A stretch of DNA of 8,996 nt, taken from the NCBI GenBank assembly GCA_020253895.1, contig JADDKG010000331.1, positions 1 through 8,996 on the forward strand, in the 5' to 3' direction. A program made the translations under genes and the position numbers. The stretch comes from Rubrobacter sp. Its GTDB lineage: Bacteria; Actinomycetota; Rubrobacteria; Rubrobacterales; Rubrobacteraceae. Shown here piece by piece: positions 1 to 6,778 of the stretch; the stretch's first letter is position 1; every line of letters begins with the position of its first letter. The notes below the pieces were generated by a model. That model was not told where the DNA came from. It was given only the letters and a program-made list of their open reading frames with translations, and made no database searches.

Positions 1-126
1 GAGGAAGACGAAGACGACGATGAGGGCCCCGGCCGCCGCGAGCTGGGAGACTATATCCGAGAGGTGCTCCCTCAGGGTGGCGCCGAGCGTCCTTCTCCTC
101 TCTCCGGTGGCCGTGGTCTGGCTCAT
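1..126 (-). CDS. Sugar ABC transporter permease, N-terminal 42 residues (partial)
   Basis: This is the 5' end of a gene that continues past the left edge. The ATG at 126-124 overlaps the ATPase stop codon by four bases (ATGA), and AGGAG lies five bases upstream, inside the ATPase gene. The visible protein begins MSQTTATGERRR, a charged cytoplasmic tail, followed by an amphipathic stretch near LREHLSDIVSQL. From about residue 29 it enters a hydrophobic run (LAAAGALIVVFVFL) that looks like the start of the first membrane helix. An RbsC/BPD_transp_2-type permease is the expected partner of the double-domain ATPase upstream, and N-termini of that family look like this. The identification rests mostly on context, because only the N-terminus is present. 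Translational coupling to the ATPase is likely. Confidence 0.75.
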   Translation of the reverse strand, partial: MSQTTATGERRRTLGATLREHLSDIVSQLAAAGALIVVFVFL

Positions 127-1622
127 ACGGGCTCCTTTACTCCGGTTGCAAGGGCTATGATCCTCTCCTCGGAGAACTCCTCGCGCTCCAGGACGCCCGC
201 CACGCTTCCGTCACGCATCACCAGGATGCGGTCGCACATGTTTATGAGCTCGGGCAGGTAGGAGGAGATGAGCACTATCCCCCTCCCCTCCCTGGCCAGC
301 TCCCCGATGAGGGAGAACATCTCGGCCTTGGCCCCGACGTCTATGCCGCGGGCGGGCTCGTCGAAGAACAGGACCTTCGCCCGGGTCTCGAGCCACCGGG
401 CGACGACCACTTTCTGCTGGTTGCCGCCGGAGAGCACCTGCACCTTGCGACGGACGGAGGGGGTGCGGATGTTGAGCTGCTCCCTGCGCCGCTCGGCGAT
501 GCTCCGCTCCCTCCCGAGGCCGATAAACCCGAGCCAGGTCGGCAGGCTGGCGAGCGTTATGTTCTGGTCCACCCCGAGCTGGAGCGCGAGCCCCTCCCCC
601 TTGCGGTCCTCGGTGAGGTAGCCGATGCCGGCCTCTATGGCATCCTGCGGCTTGCGGATGCGCAGCCGCCTGCCCTCGAGCTCGATCTCCCCCTCGTCCA
701 CGGGATCGGCCCCGAAGACGGCCCGGGCCAGCTCGGTCCGCCCGGCCCCCACGAGACCGGCGAAGCCGAGGATCTCCCCCGAGCGCACCTCGAAGGAGCA
801 ACCTTTGAGCTTCTCGCCGCGGCTGAGCCCGCGCACCCGCAGCAGGACGTCCCCTATCTCCACCTCGGGCTTGGGGTAGAGATTGCCGATCTCCCGCCCG
901 ACCATGAGCCGCACGAGCCCGGCCTCGTCCAGCTCCTCCACAGGGAGGGTGGCCACCACCTTCCCGTCGCGCATGACGGTGACCCGGTCGGCGATCCGGA
1001 AGATCTCGTCCAGCCGGTGCGAGATGTAGAGCACGGCCCGCCCGTGCGCCGTGAGATCCCTTATGACCCCGAAGAGCTCCTCTATCTCCTTCTCGGCGAG
1101 CGTGGCGGTGGGCTCGTCCATGATCACGACCTTCGCGTCGATGGCCAGGGCCTTGGCGATCTCCACCCGCTGCTGCTCGGCCACCGTGAGCGTGGAGACG
1201 AGCCGGTCCGGGTCTATCTCCAGCCCCACCCGCCCGAGCAGCTCCCGCGCCTCCTCCCTCTCCGCCCGCCGGTTGACGAAGCCCGCCCTCCCGGGCTCCC
1301 GCCCCAGAAAAAGGTTCTCCGCCACCGAAAGGTGCGGGGCCAGGGCAAACTCCTGATAGACCATCGCCACCCCAAGCCGCTGGGCGTGCCCCGGCCCGTG
1401 GAACTCCACCCGCTCGCCGGAGATGTAGATCTCACCAGCCGTCGGCCGCTCCACCTGCGAGAGAAGCTTCATCAGGGTGCTCTTGCCAGCCCCGTTCTCC
1501 CCCGCAACTACGTGTACCTCCCCCGGGAGAATGTCCAGATCCACACCGTCCACCGCCACAACCCCAGGAAACTCCTTGGAAACCCCCCGCAGCCGGACGA
1601 TGGGCTCCACCCTCTCCGTCAT
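123..1622 (-). CDS. CUT2-family sugar ABC transporter ATP-binding protein (two fused ATPase domains)
   Basis: This 499-residue cytoplasmic ATPase would energise import of a monosaccharide through the neighbouring permease. Both halves are complete, and the length matches RbsA/MglA/XylG-type proteins. Domain 1 has Walker A GENGAGKST (41-49), Q-loop Q90, a family-typical weak signature LTVAEQQ (145-151), Walker B VVIMDEP (165-171) and switch His H202. Domain 2 has the usual degenerate P-loop GLVGAGRTE (289-297, Arg replacing the Walker Lys), a canonical signature LSGGNQQKV (397-405) and Walker B VLFFDEP (417-423) followed by ARGIDVGAK. One ATP site is therefore probably non-hydrolytic, as is normal in this family. 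The ATG at 1622 was chosen because GAGGTGAGGAGG precedes it. A longer reading from 1709 would run through the promoter. The substrate cannot be read from the ATPase. The gene is probably controlled by the palindromic sites just upstream. Confidence 0.93.
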   Translation of the reverse strand: MTERVEPIVRLRGVSKEFPGVVAVDGVDLDILPGEVHVVAGENGAGKSTLMKLLSQVERPTAGEIYISGERVEFHGPGHAQRLGVAMVYQEFALAPHLSVAENLFLGREPGRAGFVNRRAEREEARELLGRVGLEIDPDRLVSTLTVAEQQRVEIAKALAIDAKVVIMDEPTATLAEKEIEELFGVIRDLTAHGRAVLYISHRLDEIFRIADRVTVMRDGKVVATLPVEELDEAGLVRLMVGREIGNLYPKPEVEIGDVLLRVRGLSRGEKLKGCSFEVRSGEILGFAGLVGAGRTELARAVFGADPVDEGEIELEGRRLRIRKPQDAIEAGIGYLTEDRKGEGLALQLGVDQNITLASLPTWLGFIGLGRERSIAERRREQLNIRTPSVRRKVQVLSGGNQQKVVVARWLETRAKVLFFDEPARGIDVGAKAEMFSLIGELAREGRGIVLISSYLPELINMCDRILVMRDGSVAGVLEREEFSEERIIALATGVKEPV

Positions 1623-1663
1623 CCTCCTCACCTCTCGTCTCCCCGGTCCCCTCCAGGAATATC

Positions 1664-1687
1664 CTCCTAGGAGAAATCGATTTCCTA
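1664..1687. promoter_or_regulatory. Candidate operator: two abutting palindromes in the ABC leader
   Basis: Two perfect palindromes share one base: CTCCTAGGAG (1664-1673) and GAAATCGATTTC (1673-1684). A looser symmetry TAGG...CCTA spans 1668-1687. The block sits in a local AT-rich island and would fall at about +7 to +30 relative to the start predicted from the promoter at 1700-1728, where a bound repressor would block transcription. Part of it (ATCCTCCTA at 1661-1669) recurs upstream of the regulator gene. The palindromes are seen directly; the operator role and the identity of the binding protein are inferred. Confidence 0.5.
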
Positions 1688-1699
1688 AGTTAATCCGGC

Positions 1700-1728
1700 A
1701 ATGTAACACCCTGTGGTTCCCCGGTCAA
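1700..1728 (-). promoter_or_regulatory. Predicted sigma70-type promoter for the ABC transporter genes
   Basis: Read on the minus strand, a -35 box TTGACC (1728-1723) is followed after 17 bases by TACATT (1705-1700), with TG one base upstream of the -10 (extended -10 form). The predicted start is near 1693, giving a leader of about 70 bases before the ATG at 1622. It lies between the end of the regulator gene and the ATPase gene, so the transporter need not depend on read-through from the regulator. It was predicted by eye only. Confidence 0.55.
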
Positions 1729-1761
1729 GGGGAGGCGTGCGCCCGGGTGGCGGATGCCGCA

Positions 1762-2457
1762 TCAGGAGGGAGGCTCCCCGGGGCCCGGAGAGGCGTTGCG
1801 GAACCAGTCCTCGACCTCGGCTATGTGGGAGGCGGCCCGGGTGAGCTCGGGGTCCCGGCGTTCGAGGGCCTGGAAGATGGCGCGGTGGCCTGCTCGGGTA
1901 CGCTCCAGGGTTCCCCGGTCGGAGATGCCGCGCCAGATCCGGGCCCGGAGGGTGCGCCCGGCGAGGCTGCGCAGGAGGGAGGAGAGCACCGGGTTGCCGG
2001 CGGCGTCGGCGATGCGGGCGTGGAACTCGTCGGCGGCGACGAGCTCCCCGGCGTCGGCGGCACGCTCTAAGCGCTCGAGGCAGCCGCGCAGCCCGGAGAG
2101 CTCTTCCGGCGACATCCGGGCGGCGGCCAGGGCGGTGGCCCCCGGCTCGAGCATCCGCCGCACCTCCAGCGGCCACACAGGGTTGCTCTTCTGCAGGAGG
2201 TCTGCCACCATCCCGGTCGCCTCCAGCAGCAGCCCCGGCTCCAGGCTCGTCACGTAGGTGCCGTCTCCCCGGCGGGTTCTCAGCACCCCCACCAGCGCCC
2301 GGACCGCCTCCCGCAGCGAGCCGCGGGATATCCCCAGCCGGGCCGCGAGCTCCCTCCCCACCGGAAGCCGCTCGCCTGGTTCAAGCTATCCAGAGAGGAT
2401 CATCCCCTTCAACCGCCCGATGGCCTCCTCGGTTAGAGACCGCCTATCACCCGCCAT
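1762..2457 (-). pseudogene. GntR/FadR-type (FCD domain) regulator interrupted by an in-frame TAG at codon 24
   Basis: Read from the ATG at 2457, the frame would give a 231-codon regulator of normal FadR-subfamily length, but codon 24 is TAG (2388-2386). The text on either side is continuous GntR sequence: MAGDRRSLTEEAIGRLKG, then MILSG, the stop, then LEPGERLPVGRELAARLG. The stop occupies a position usually held by Glu or Gln, each one base change from TAG (GAG or CAG). After it come the recognition-helix region SRGSLREAVRAL, the wing RRGDGTYV and a full FCD domain with likely metal ligands D143, H146 (DEFH, then AAGN), H191 and H211. No other stop or frameshift is seen, so the lesion is recent, a sequencing error, or read through. 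A restart at GTG 2361 would lose helix 1 of the winged helix and has no clear ribosome binding site. An intact version would probably be a ligand-responsive repressor of the adjacent transporter genes. Confidence 0.75.
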
Positions 2458-2483
2458 GCACCCACCCTATAGCACCAGATTGT

Positions 2484-2535
2484 AGGATCAATCCTCCTAA
2501 AACCGGGCTCTATGGCAGTTGTGTGCTCTTTTAGG
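2484..2535. promoter_or_regulatory. Candidate regulator-binding region between regulator and solute-binding gene
   Basis: The divergent intergenic region (2458-2618) contains the interrupted palindrome AGGAT-CA-ATCCT (2485-2496, with the centre at CA) running into ATCCTCCTA (2491-2499). That 9-mer is identical to 1661-1669 in the ABC leader. An inverted repeat CCTAAAA (2496-2502) / TTTTAGG (2529-2535) has centres about 33 bp apart, close to three helical turns. The site lies some 30-75 bp upstream of the regulator ATG and upstream of the predicted promoter of the plus-strand genes, so it could serve autoregulation or shared control. The repeats are visible directly; their function is inferred. 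Confidence 0.4.
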
Positions 2536-2552
2536 CCACATAGATCATGCCA

Positions 2553-2580
2553 TTGACGGCAAACGGCCTCCCGGTATAGG
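2553..2580 (+). promoter_or_regulatory. Predicted promoter for the solute-binding protein/reductase pair
   Basis: TTGACG (2553-2558) and TATAGG (2575-2580) are separated by 16 bases, about 40 bases before the ATG at 2619. The -35 is good and the -10 is moderate (4 of 6). The surrounding bases are much more AT-rich than the coding DNA. It was predicted by eye. Confidence 0.45.
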
Positions 2581-2618
2581 GTTTTCTTGAGGCGGTATCT
2601 CCGAGGCAGGGGAGGGGC

Positions 2619-3785
2619 ATGTCCGGCGGGCTGCGGGTATTGCTGGTGGGCGGGCCGATGTACGACCCGCTCTACGCGAGGATCGGGGAGTTCGAGGAGC
2701 GTGCGGGGGTGCCGGTGGAGCGGGTGTTCTCCCGCGACCACCCGGACCTCAACGCCCGCATAGAGCGGGAGTTCGGCTCCGGGGAGGCGTCCTACGACCT
2801 CATCTCCACCCACACCAAGTATGCCCCCGGCCAGCGGCGGTGGCTCACCCCGCTGGATGGGGATCTCGGCCGGAAGGAGCTCGCGCCGTTCATGGGACAG
2901 ACCCTGGAGCTCGCCCGGATAGACGGCGCCCTCTACAGCCTCCCCCGCAACCTCGACGTCAAGCTCCTGCACTACCGGACGGACCTTTTGGACCGGCCGC
3001 CGGCCACGTGGGAGGAGCTGCTGGAGGAAGCGGCGAGGCTCAGGTCCGGAGAAGGGCTCTACGGCTTCGTCTTTCCCGGCAAGGAGAGCGGGCTCTTCGG
3101 CCACTTCTTCGAGCTGCACGCCATGTACGGGGGCAGGATGTTCGGGGAGGAGGGCCCGCCCGTGCCGCGCATCCGGGACGAGGCCGCACGCCGGGCGCTG
3201 GGGCTCCTCGTCGGGCTGTACAGGCGGGCCGCCCCGGAGGAGACCCCGGACTGGCACTACGACGAGGTGGCCGCCTGCTTCCGGGAGGGGAGGGCCGCCA
3301 TGAGCACCGACTGGCCCGGCGGCTTCCACCTCTACGAGGGAGAGGAAAGCCGCGTCAGGGGCCGCTACGGGCTCGCCCTCTACCCGGAAGGCCCGGCCGG
3401 GAGGTACGTCTACGCCGGCTGCCACTCCTTCGCCATCCCCCGCACCGTGCGGGACAGGGAGGCGGCGGTGGAGCTGCTGCGCTTCCTCGTCTCCCGGGAG
3501 TCGCAGGCCCACGAGGCCCGCTTCGGGACCCTGCCGGCGCGGGAGGACGCCCTCGCGGAGGCGCGGGCGGAGGCCCCGCCGGGCTCGCTCGCCGCCCGGC
3601 GGTGGGAGCTGCTGGACGAGGCCCGGAAGGCGGCACTCATCCCGCCCAAGCACGAACGGTACCCGGCGGTGGAGGAGGCCATCTGGCGGGGCATCCGGGA
3701 GGCGCTGCTGGGGCGGCGCTCCGTGGAGGAGGCGCTCGCCCTGACCGGTGAGGCGGCCCGGCGGGCGGCGGAGGGAGGGGGATGA
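2619..3785 (+). CDS. Family-1 solute-binding-protein-like protein without a signal peptide
   Basis: This 388-residue protein has the layout of carbohydrate-binding proteins of ABC importers. Typical pieces are YDLISTHT (59-66) leading to LTPLD, DGALYSLPRNLDVKLLHY (102-119), a TWEELLEEAARL motif (130-141), FREGRAAMSTDWPG (221-234) and HSFAIPRTVRDREAAVELL (269-287). The protein starts directly with the mature-type first strand (LRVLLVGG). It has no charged-hydrophobic signal sequence and no lipobox cysteine. The ATG at 2619 follows GGGGAGGGG at ideal spacing, and the in-frame upstream codons reach a TAG at 2577 without another start, so a missed signal peptide is not possible on this sequence. 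The product is probably cytosolic. No permease gene adjoins it on this strand, and its stop codon overlaps the reductase start. Possible roles include cytosolic sugar binding, sensing or substrate handover. The fold call is firm; the function is unknown. Confidence 0.85.
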   Translation: MSGGLRVLLVGGPMYDPLYARIGEFEERAGVPVERVFSRDHPDLNARIEREFGSGEASYDLISTHTKYAPGQRRWLTPLDGDLGRKELAPFMGQTLELARIDGALYSLPRNLDVKLLHYRTDLLDRPPATWEELLEEAARLRSGEGLYGFVFPGKESGLFGHFFELHAMYGGRMFGEEGPPVPRIRDEAARRALGLLVGLYRRAAPEETPDWHYDEVAACFREGRAAMSTDWPGGFHLYEGEESRVRGRYGLALYPEGPAGRYVYAGCHSFAIPRTVRDREAAVELLRFLVSRESQAHEARFGTLPAREDALAEARAEAPPGSLAARRWELLDEARKAALIPPKHERYPAVEEAIWRGIREALLGRRSVEEALALTGEAARRAAEGGG

Positions 3786-4738
3786 TGGGCGGCTTCGACC
3801 CGGCCTCCCGGAGGCCGCTCGGCCGTACCGGCCTCCTGGTCTCCCCGGTCTGCGTGGGCTGCGCGCCGCTGGGGGACATGCCCGAGACCTTCGGGTACTC
3901 CGTCTCCGAGGAGCGGGCCAGAGAGACCCTGCTGGAGGTCTTCCGGAGCCCCATCAACTTCCTCGACACCGCCGCCTCCTACGGAGACGGGGAGAGCGAG
4001 CGCCGCATAGGCCGGGTGCTGAGGGAGCTCGGCGGGCTCCCCGAGGGGTACGTGCTCGCCACCAAGGCCGACCGGGATCCCACCACCGGGGACTTCTCCG
4101 CCGACCAGATGCGCCGCTCGGTGGAGCGCAGCCTCCGCCTGCTAGGGCTGGAGAGGCTCCAGCTCGTCTACCTGCACGACCCGGAGTACCTAAACGAGCC
4201 GGGCCGCGAGCCCTTCGAGTACATGATGGCCCCCGGCGGGCCGGTGGAGGCGCTGCAGGAGATGAAGGACGAGGGCGTCATAGAGCACCTGGGGATAGCC
4301 GGAGGCCCGGTGGACCTCATGGTCCGGTTTGTGGAGAGCGGGGCCTTCGAGGCCGCCATCACCCACAACCGCTACACGCTGGTGGAGCGCAGCGCCGGTC
4401 CTCTGCTGGAGGCGGCCCAGGAGCGGGGGGTGGCGGTGCTAAACGCCGCTCCCTACGGGAGCGGCATCCTGGCCAAGGGACCCGACGCCTACGCCCGCTA
4501 CGAGTACCGGGAGGCGCCGGAGAAGCTCGTGGAGCGGGTGCGGGCCGCCGAGCGGGCCTGCCGGGAGTCCGGCGTCCCGCTGGCGGCCGCCGCGCTGCAG
4601 TTCTCCCTCAGGGAACCGCGCATAGCCTCCACGATAGTCGGGATCAGCCGCCCCGAGCGGGTCCGGCAGACCGTAGAGCTCGCCCGGCATCCCATCCCCG
4701 AAGAGCTGTGGGAGCGGCTGGAGGCGCTCAGTCCATGA
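3782..4738 (+). CDS. Aldo/keto reductase, L-fucose / D-threo-aldose 1-dehydrogenase type
   Basis: This 318-residue (alpha/beta)8 NAD(P)-dependent oxidoreductase has the full AKR tetrad: D62 (FLDTAASYG), Y67, K95 (LATKAD) and H132 (VYLHDPE). N-terminal RPLGRTGLLVSPVCVG and the later THNRYTL (194-200) and LNAAPYGSGIL (220-230) resemble the bacterial L-fucose/D-threo-aldose dehydrogenase branch, which oxidises aldoses at C1 to lactones. The C-terminal STIVGISRPERV (283-294) is the usual cofactor-binding segment. The ATG at 3782 overlaps the upstream stop (ATGA); an equally plausible ATG lies one codon later at 3785. A GGAGGGAGGGGG tract serves either, so translation is coupled to the solute-binding-like gene. 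It would supply the aldonolactone feeding the dehydratase encoded in the facing operon. The 3' end overlaps the convergent SDR gene by 11 bp. Family is certain; substrate is inferred. Confidence 0.9.
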   Translation: MMGGFDPASRRPLGRTGLLVSPVCVGCAPLGDMPETFGYSVSEERARETLLEVFRSPINFLDTAASYGDGESERRIGRVLRELGGLPEGYVLATKADRDPTTGDFSADQMRRSVERSLRLLGLERLQLVYLHDPEYLNEPGREPFEYMMAPGGPVEALQEMKDEGVIEHLGIAGGPVDLMVRFVESGAFEAAITHNRYTLVERSAGPLLEAAQERGVAVLNAAPYGSGILAKGPDAYARYEYREAPEKLVERVRAAERACRESGVPLAAAALQFSLREPRIASTIVGISRPERVRQTVELARHPIPEELWERLEALSP

Positions 4739-5486
4739 GCTGGCCGCCGTTGACCTCGATTATCTCGCCCACCAGGTAGTCTGCGGCCGGCGAGAGCAGG
4801 AAGACCACCACCCCCGCCACCTCCTCCGGGGTCCCCTCCCGCCCGATGGGGATCCCCCGGCGGAGCCTCTCGCGCACCTCCGGCGGGGTGTAGCGGTCGT
4901 GGAACGGGGTGGATATGACCCCCGGCGCCACCCCGTTGACCAGGATGTTCTCCGAGACGAGCTCCTTGGCCATCGCCCGGGTGAGGGTGCTCACGCCGCC
5001 CTTGGCCGAGGCGTAGGCCGCGGACCCCGGCCCTCCCCCGGTCCGGGCGGCGATGGAGGTGACGTTCACTATCCTGCCCCTCCCCCTGCGGCGCAGGAGC
5101 GGGAGCGCCGCCCGGGAGACCAGGAACACGCTCTTGAGGTTCACCTCCATCACCCGGTCCCAGAGGGCCTCGGTCATCTCCGAAAAGGGTCGCCGCTCGA
5201 GCAGCCCGCCCGCGTTGTTGACCAGAAAGTCCAGCCCCCCGAAGCGGGCCTCCACCTCCCCCGCCATCCGCTCTACATCCCGGGCGTCGGAGACGTCCCC
5301 CTTGACCAGGAGCACCTCCCCGCCGGAGCCCTCTATCTCCTCCGCCACCCGCCGGGCCTCCTCCCCGCTGCGGTTGTAGTGGACCGCGACCCGGCAGCCC
5401 TCCCGGGCGAGCGCGAGGGCGCACGCCGCCCCGATGCCCGTGCTGCTGCCCGTCACCCAGGCCACCTCTCCGGAGAAAGTCGTCAT
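4728..5486 (-). CDS. Short-chain dehydrogenase/reductase (classical SDR), last gene of the operon
   Basis: This is a 252-residue classical SDR with TGSSTGIG (12-19), the NNAG motif (90-93), N116, S144, Y158 and K162, forming a complete Asn-Ser-Tyr-Lys tetrad. A PG motif follows (APGVISTP, 188-194), and the C-terminus EIIEVNGGQLMD is family-typical. After strand 2 the sequence HYNRSGEEA carries an Arg and no acidic residue at the cofactor fork, which favours NADP(H) but does not prove it. The ATG at 5486 follows GGGAGGAGAGG; the open frame extends further upstream into the dehydratase gene but without a homologous segment. It lies 31 bases downstream of the dehydratase gene in the same operon. 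In known oxidative sugar pathways an SDR acts on the 2-keto-3-deoxy acid or on the free sugar, and either would fit. The substrate is not determinable. Confidence 0.92.
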   Translation of the reverse strand: MTTFSGEVAWVTGSSTGIGAACALALAREGCRVAVHYNRSGEEARRVAEEIEGSGGEVLLVKGDVSDARDVERMAGEVEARFGGLDFLVNNAGGLLERRPFSEMTEALWDRVMEVNLKSVFLVSRAALPLLRRRGRGRIVNVTSIAARTGGGPGSAAYASAKGGVSTLTRAMAKELVSENILVNGVAPGVISTPFHDRYTPPEVRERLRRGIPIGREGTPEEVAGVVVFLLSPAADYLVGEIIEVNGGQLMD

Positions 5487-5517
5487 CCTCTCCTCCCTTC
5501 GATCGTCCGCCCGCTCC

Positions 5518-6777
5518 CTAAAAGAACGGCTCGCCCTCCCGGGCGTACCGGCGGGCGACCTCCTCGTCGAGCTCCACCCCGAGCCCCGGCCCCTCCGGGA
5601 TACGGATAAACCCCTCCCGTATGACCGGCCCGTCGAGCCCGGTGGCGATCTCCTCCCAGAAAGGGACGCCCATCCCGTGCCACTCCAGCGCCAGGAAGTT
5701 CGGGATGGCGGCGGCGACGTGGGCGGCGGCGACGGTCCCGATGGGGCTGGCGATGCAGTGCGGCGCGACCGCCACGTAGTGGGCGTCGGCCATGTCGGCG
5801 ATCTTGCGCCCCTCAAAGAGGCCGCCGGCCTTCTGCAGGTCCGGTGCCGCCACGTCCAGCGCGCCCCGCTCCAGCGCCTCCCTGAAGCCGTGGCGCAGGT
5901 AGAGGTTCTCGCCGCTGGCTATGGGGGTCCGGGTGCTCCGGGTCACCCGGCGCAGCGCCTCCACGTTCTCCGGCGGCACCGGGTCCTCGAGCCACATCAG
6001 CCCGTAGGGCTCCAGCTCGCAGGCCAGCCGCACCGCGTCCGAGACGTTGTAGCGCCAGTGCAGGTCGAACGCGAGGTCCACCCCGTCGCCGACCGCCTCC
6101 CGGACCGCCTCCACCAGCGAGACCATGTGCCGGATCTCCGCGTGGGTGAGGGTGCCCGAGTGGGGGGCTATGGTGTGGGGGTTGGGGACGTCGAGGTCGA
6201 ACTTGAGGGCGGTGAAGCCCATCGCGGCCACCTCGCGCGCCCGGGCGGCGTACATCTCGGGCGTGAAGGCCTCGCCAGGCTCCTCCAGCCCGAAGGCCCG
6301 CCCGTGCACCGGGTCCCCCGGGCCCGCCGGTGGCAGCCCCTCGTCCGGCGGCAGCCACCGGGGGCGGCGCGGGATCATGACCGAGCTCAGCGCCTCCAGC
6401 GCCTCCCCGGCGTGGCAGTCGGCGTAGACGCGCACCCTGTCGCGGTACTTGCCGCCCAGGAGCCGGTAGACGGGCACGCCGTAGTGCTTGCCCGCCAGGT
6501 CCCACAGCGCCGTCTCTATGCCCGAGATGGCGTTGTAGACCACGCCCGCGACGGAGCCCGCGCCCGAGGCCGCCCAGCGCATCCTGGAGAACAGCCGGTC
6601 CACGTCCAGCGGGTCCTGGCCGACCAGCAGGGGCTTCAGGTCCCGTATGATGCCGGTGAGGCCCGGGGCCAGGAAGCTCTCCCCCAGCCCCGTCAGGCCC
6701 TCGTCGGTGTAGACGCGGACGAAGGTCCAGTCGTAGTTGGCCTCCACGACCGCGGTGCGTACGTCGGTGATCCTCAC
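5518..6777 (-). CDS. Enolase-superfamily (mandelate racemase group) acid-sugar dehydratase, galactonate-dehydratase-like
   Basis: This 419-residue protein has an N-terminal capping domain (MRITDVRTAVVEA, then VYTDEGLTGLGE) and a C-terminal barrel. The three metal ligands are D238 (AFDLHWRY), E264 (WLEDPVPPEN) and E290 (IASGEN). H240 directly after the first ligand pair and H340 in APHCIASPIG match the two catalytic histidines of the D-galactonate dehydratase (GalD) pattern; D313 (PDLQKAGG) would partner H340. K192 lies in TALKFD at the end of barrel strand 2. The expected reaction is dehydration of an aldonate to a 2-keto-3-deoxy acid. Residues about 133-172 form a Pro/Gly/Arg-rich insertion not found in the short GalD proteins, placed where substrate-covering loops occur. 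Translation starts at GTG (6777-6775), one base after the upstream stop, with GGAGGG nine bases before. The exact substrate is unknown, and this may be an uncharacterised subfamily. Confidence 0.9.
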   Translation of the reverse strand: MRITDVRTAVVEANYDWTFVRVYTDEGLTGLGESFLAPGLTGIIRDLKPLLVGQDPLDVDRLFSRMRWAASGAGSVAGVVYNAISGIETALWDLAGKHYGVPVYRLLGGKYRDRVRVYADCHAGEALEALSSVMIPRRPRWLPPDEGLPPAGPGDPVHGRAFGLEEPGEAFTPEMYAARAREVAAMGFTALKFDLDVPNPHTIAPHSGTLTHAEIRHMVSLVEAVREAVGDGVDLAFDLHWRYNVSDAVRLACELEPYGLMWLEDPVPPENVEALRRVTRSTRTPIASGENLYLRHGFREALERGALDVAAPDLQKAGGLFEGRKIADMADAHYVAVAPHCIASPIGTVAAAHVAAAIPNFLALEWHGMGVPFWEEIATGLDGPVIREGFIRIPEGPGLGVELDEEVARRYAREGEPFF

Positions 6778-6778
6778 C

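Noticed and set aside
289..297. Loss of the Walker lysine in the second ABC domain of the sugar ATPase as a sign of decay (residue numbers of that protein)
   Set aside because: A degenerate second P-loop (GAGRTE) is normal in ribose/galactose-type double ATPases, and all other motifs are kept.
1623..1709. Upstream start for the ABC ATPase adding 29 residues
   Set aside because: The extension would begin inside the predicted -10 region and translate the palindromic leader; ATPases of this family begin close to the ATG at 1622, which has a strong ribosome binding site.
2433..3653. A 406-codon minus-strand open frame opposite the solute-binding-like gene
   Set aside because: It has low-complexity composition with no recognisable domain, lies opposite a well-supported gene, and would overlap the promoter region.
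3748..4779. A 343-codon plus-strand frame over the reductase gene, and a 308-codon minus-strand frame at 4498-5424
   Set aside because: Both are out-of-frame shadows of the reductase and SDR genes, dominated by Gly, Arg, Ala and Pro.
5487..5816. N-terminal extension of the last SDR into the dehydratase gene
   Set aside because: The added residues have no SDR character, and the ATG at 5486 has an ideal ribosome binding site directly before the Rossmann fold.
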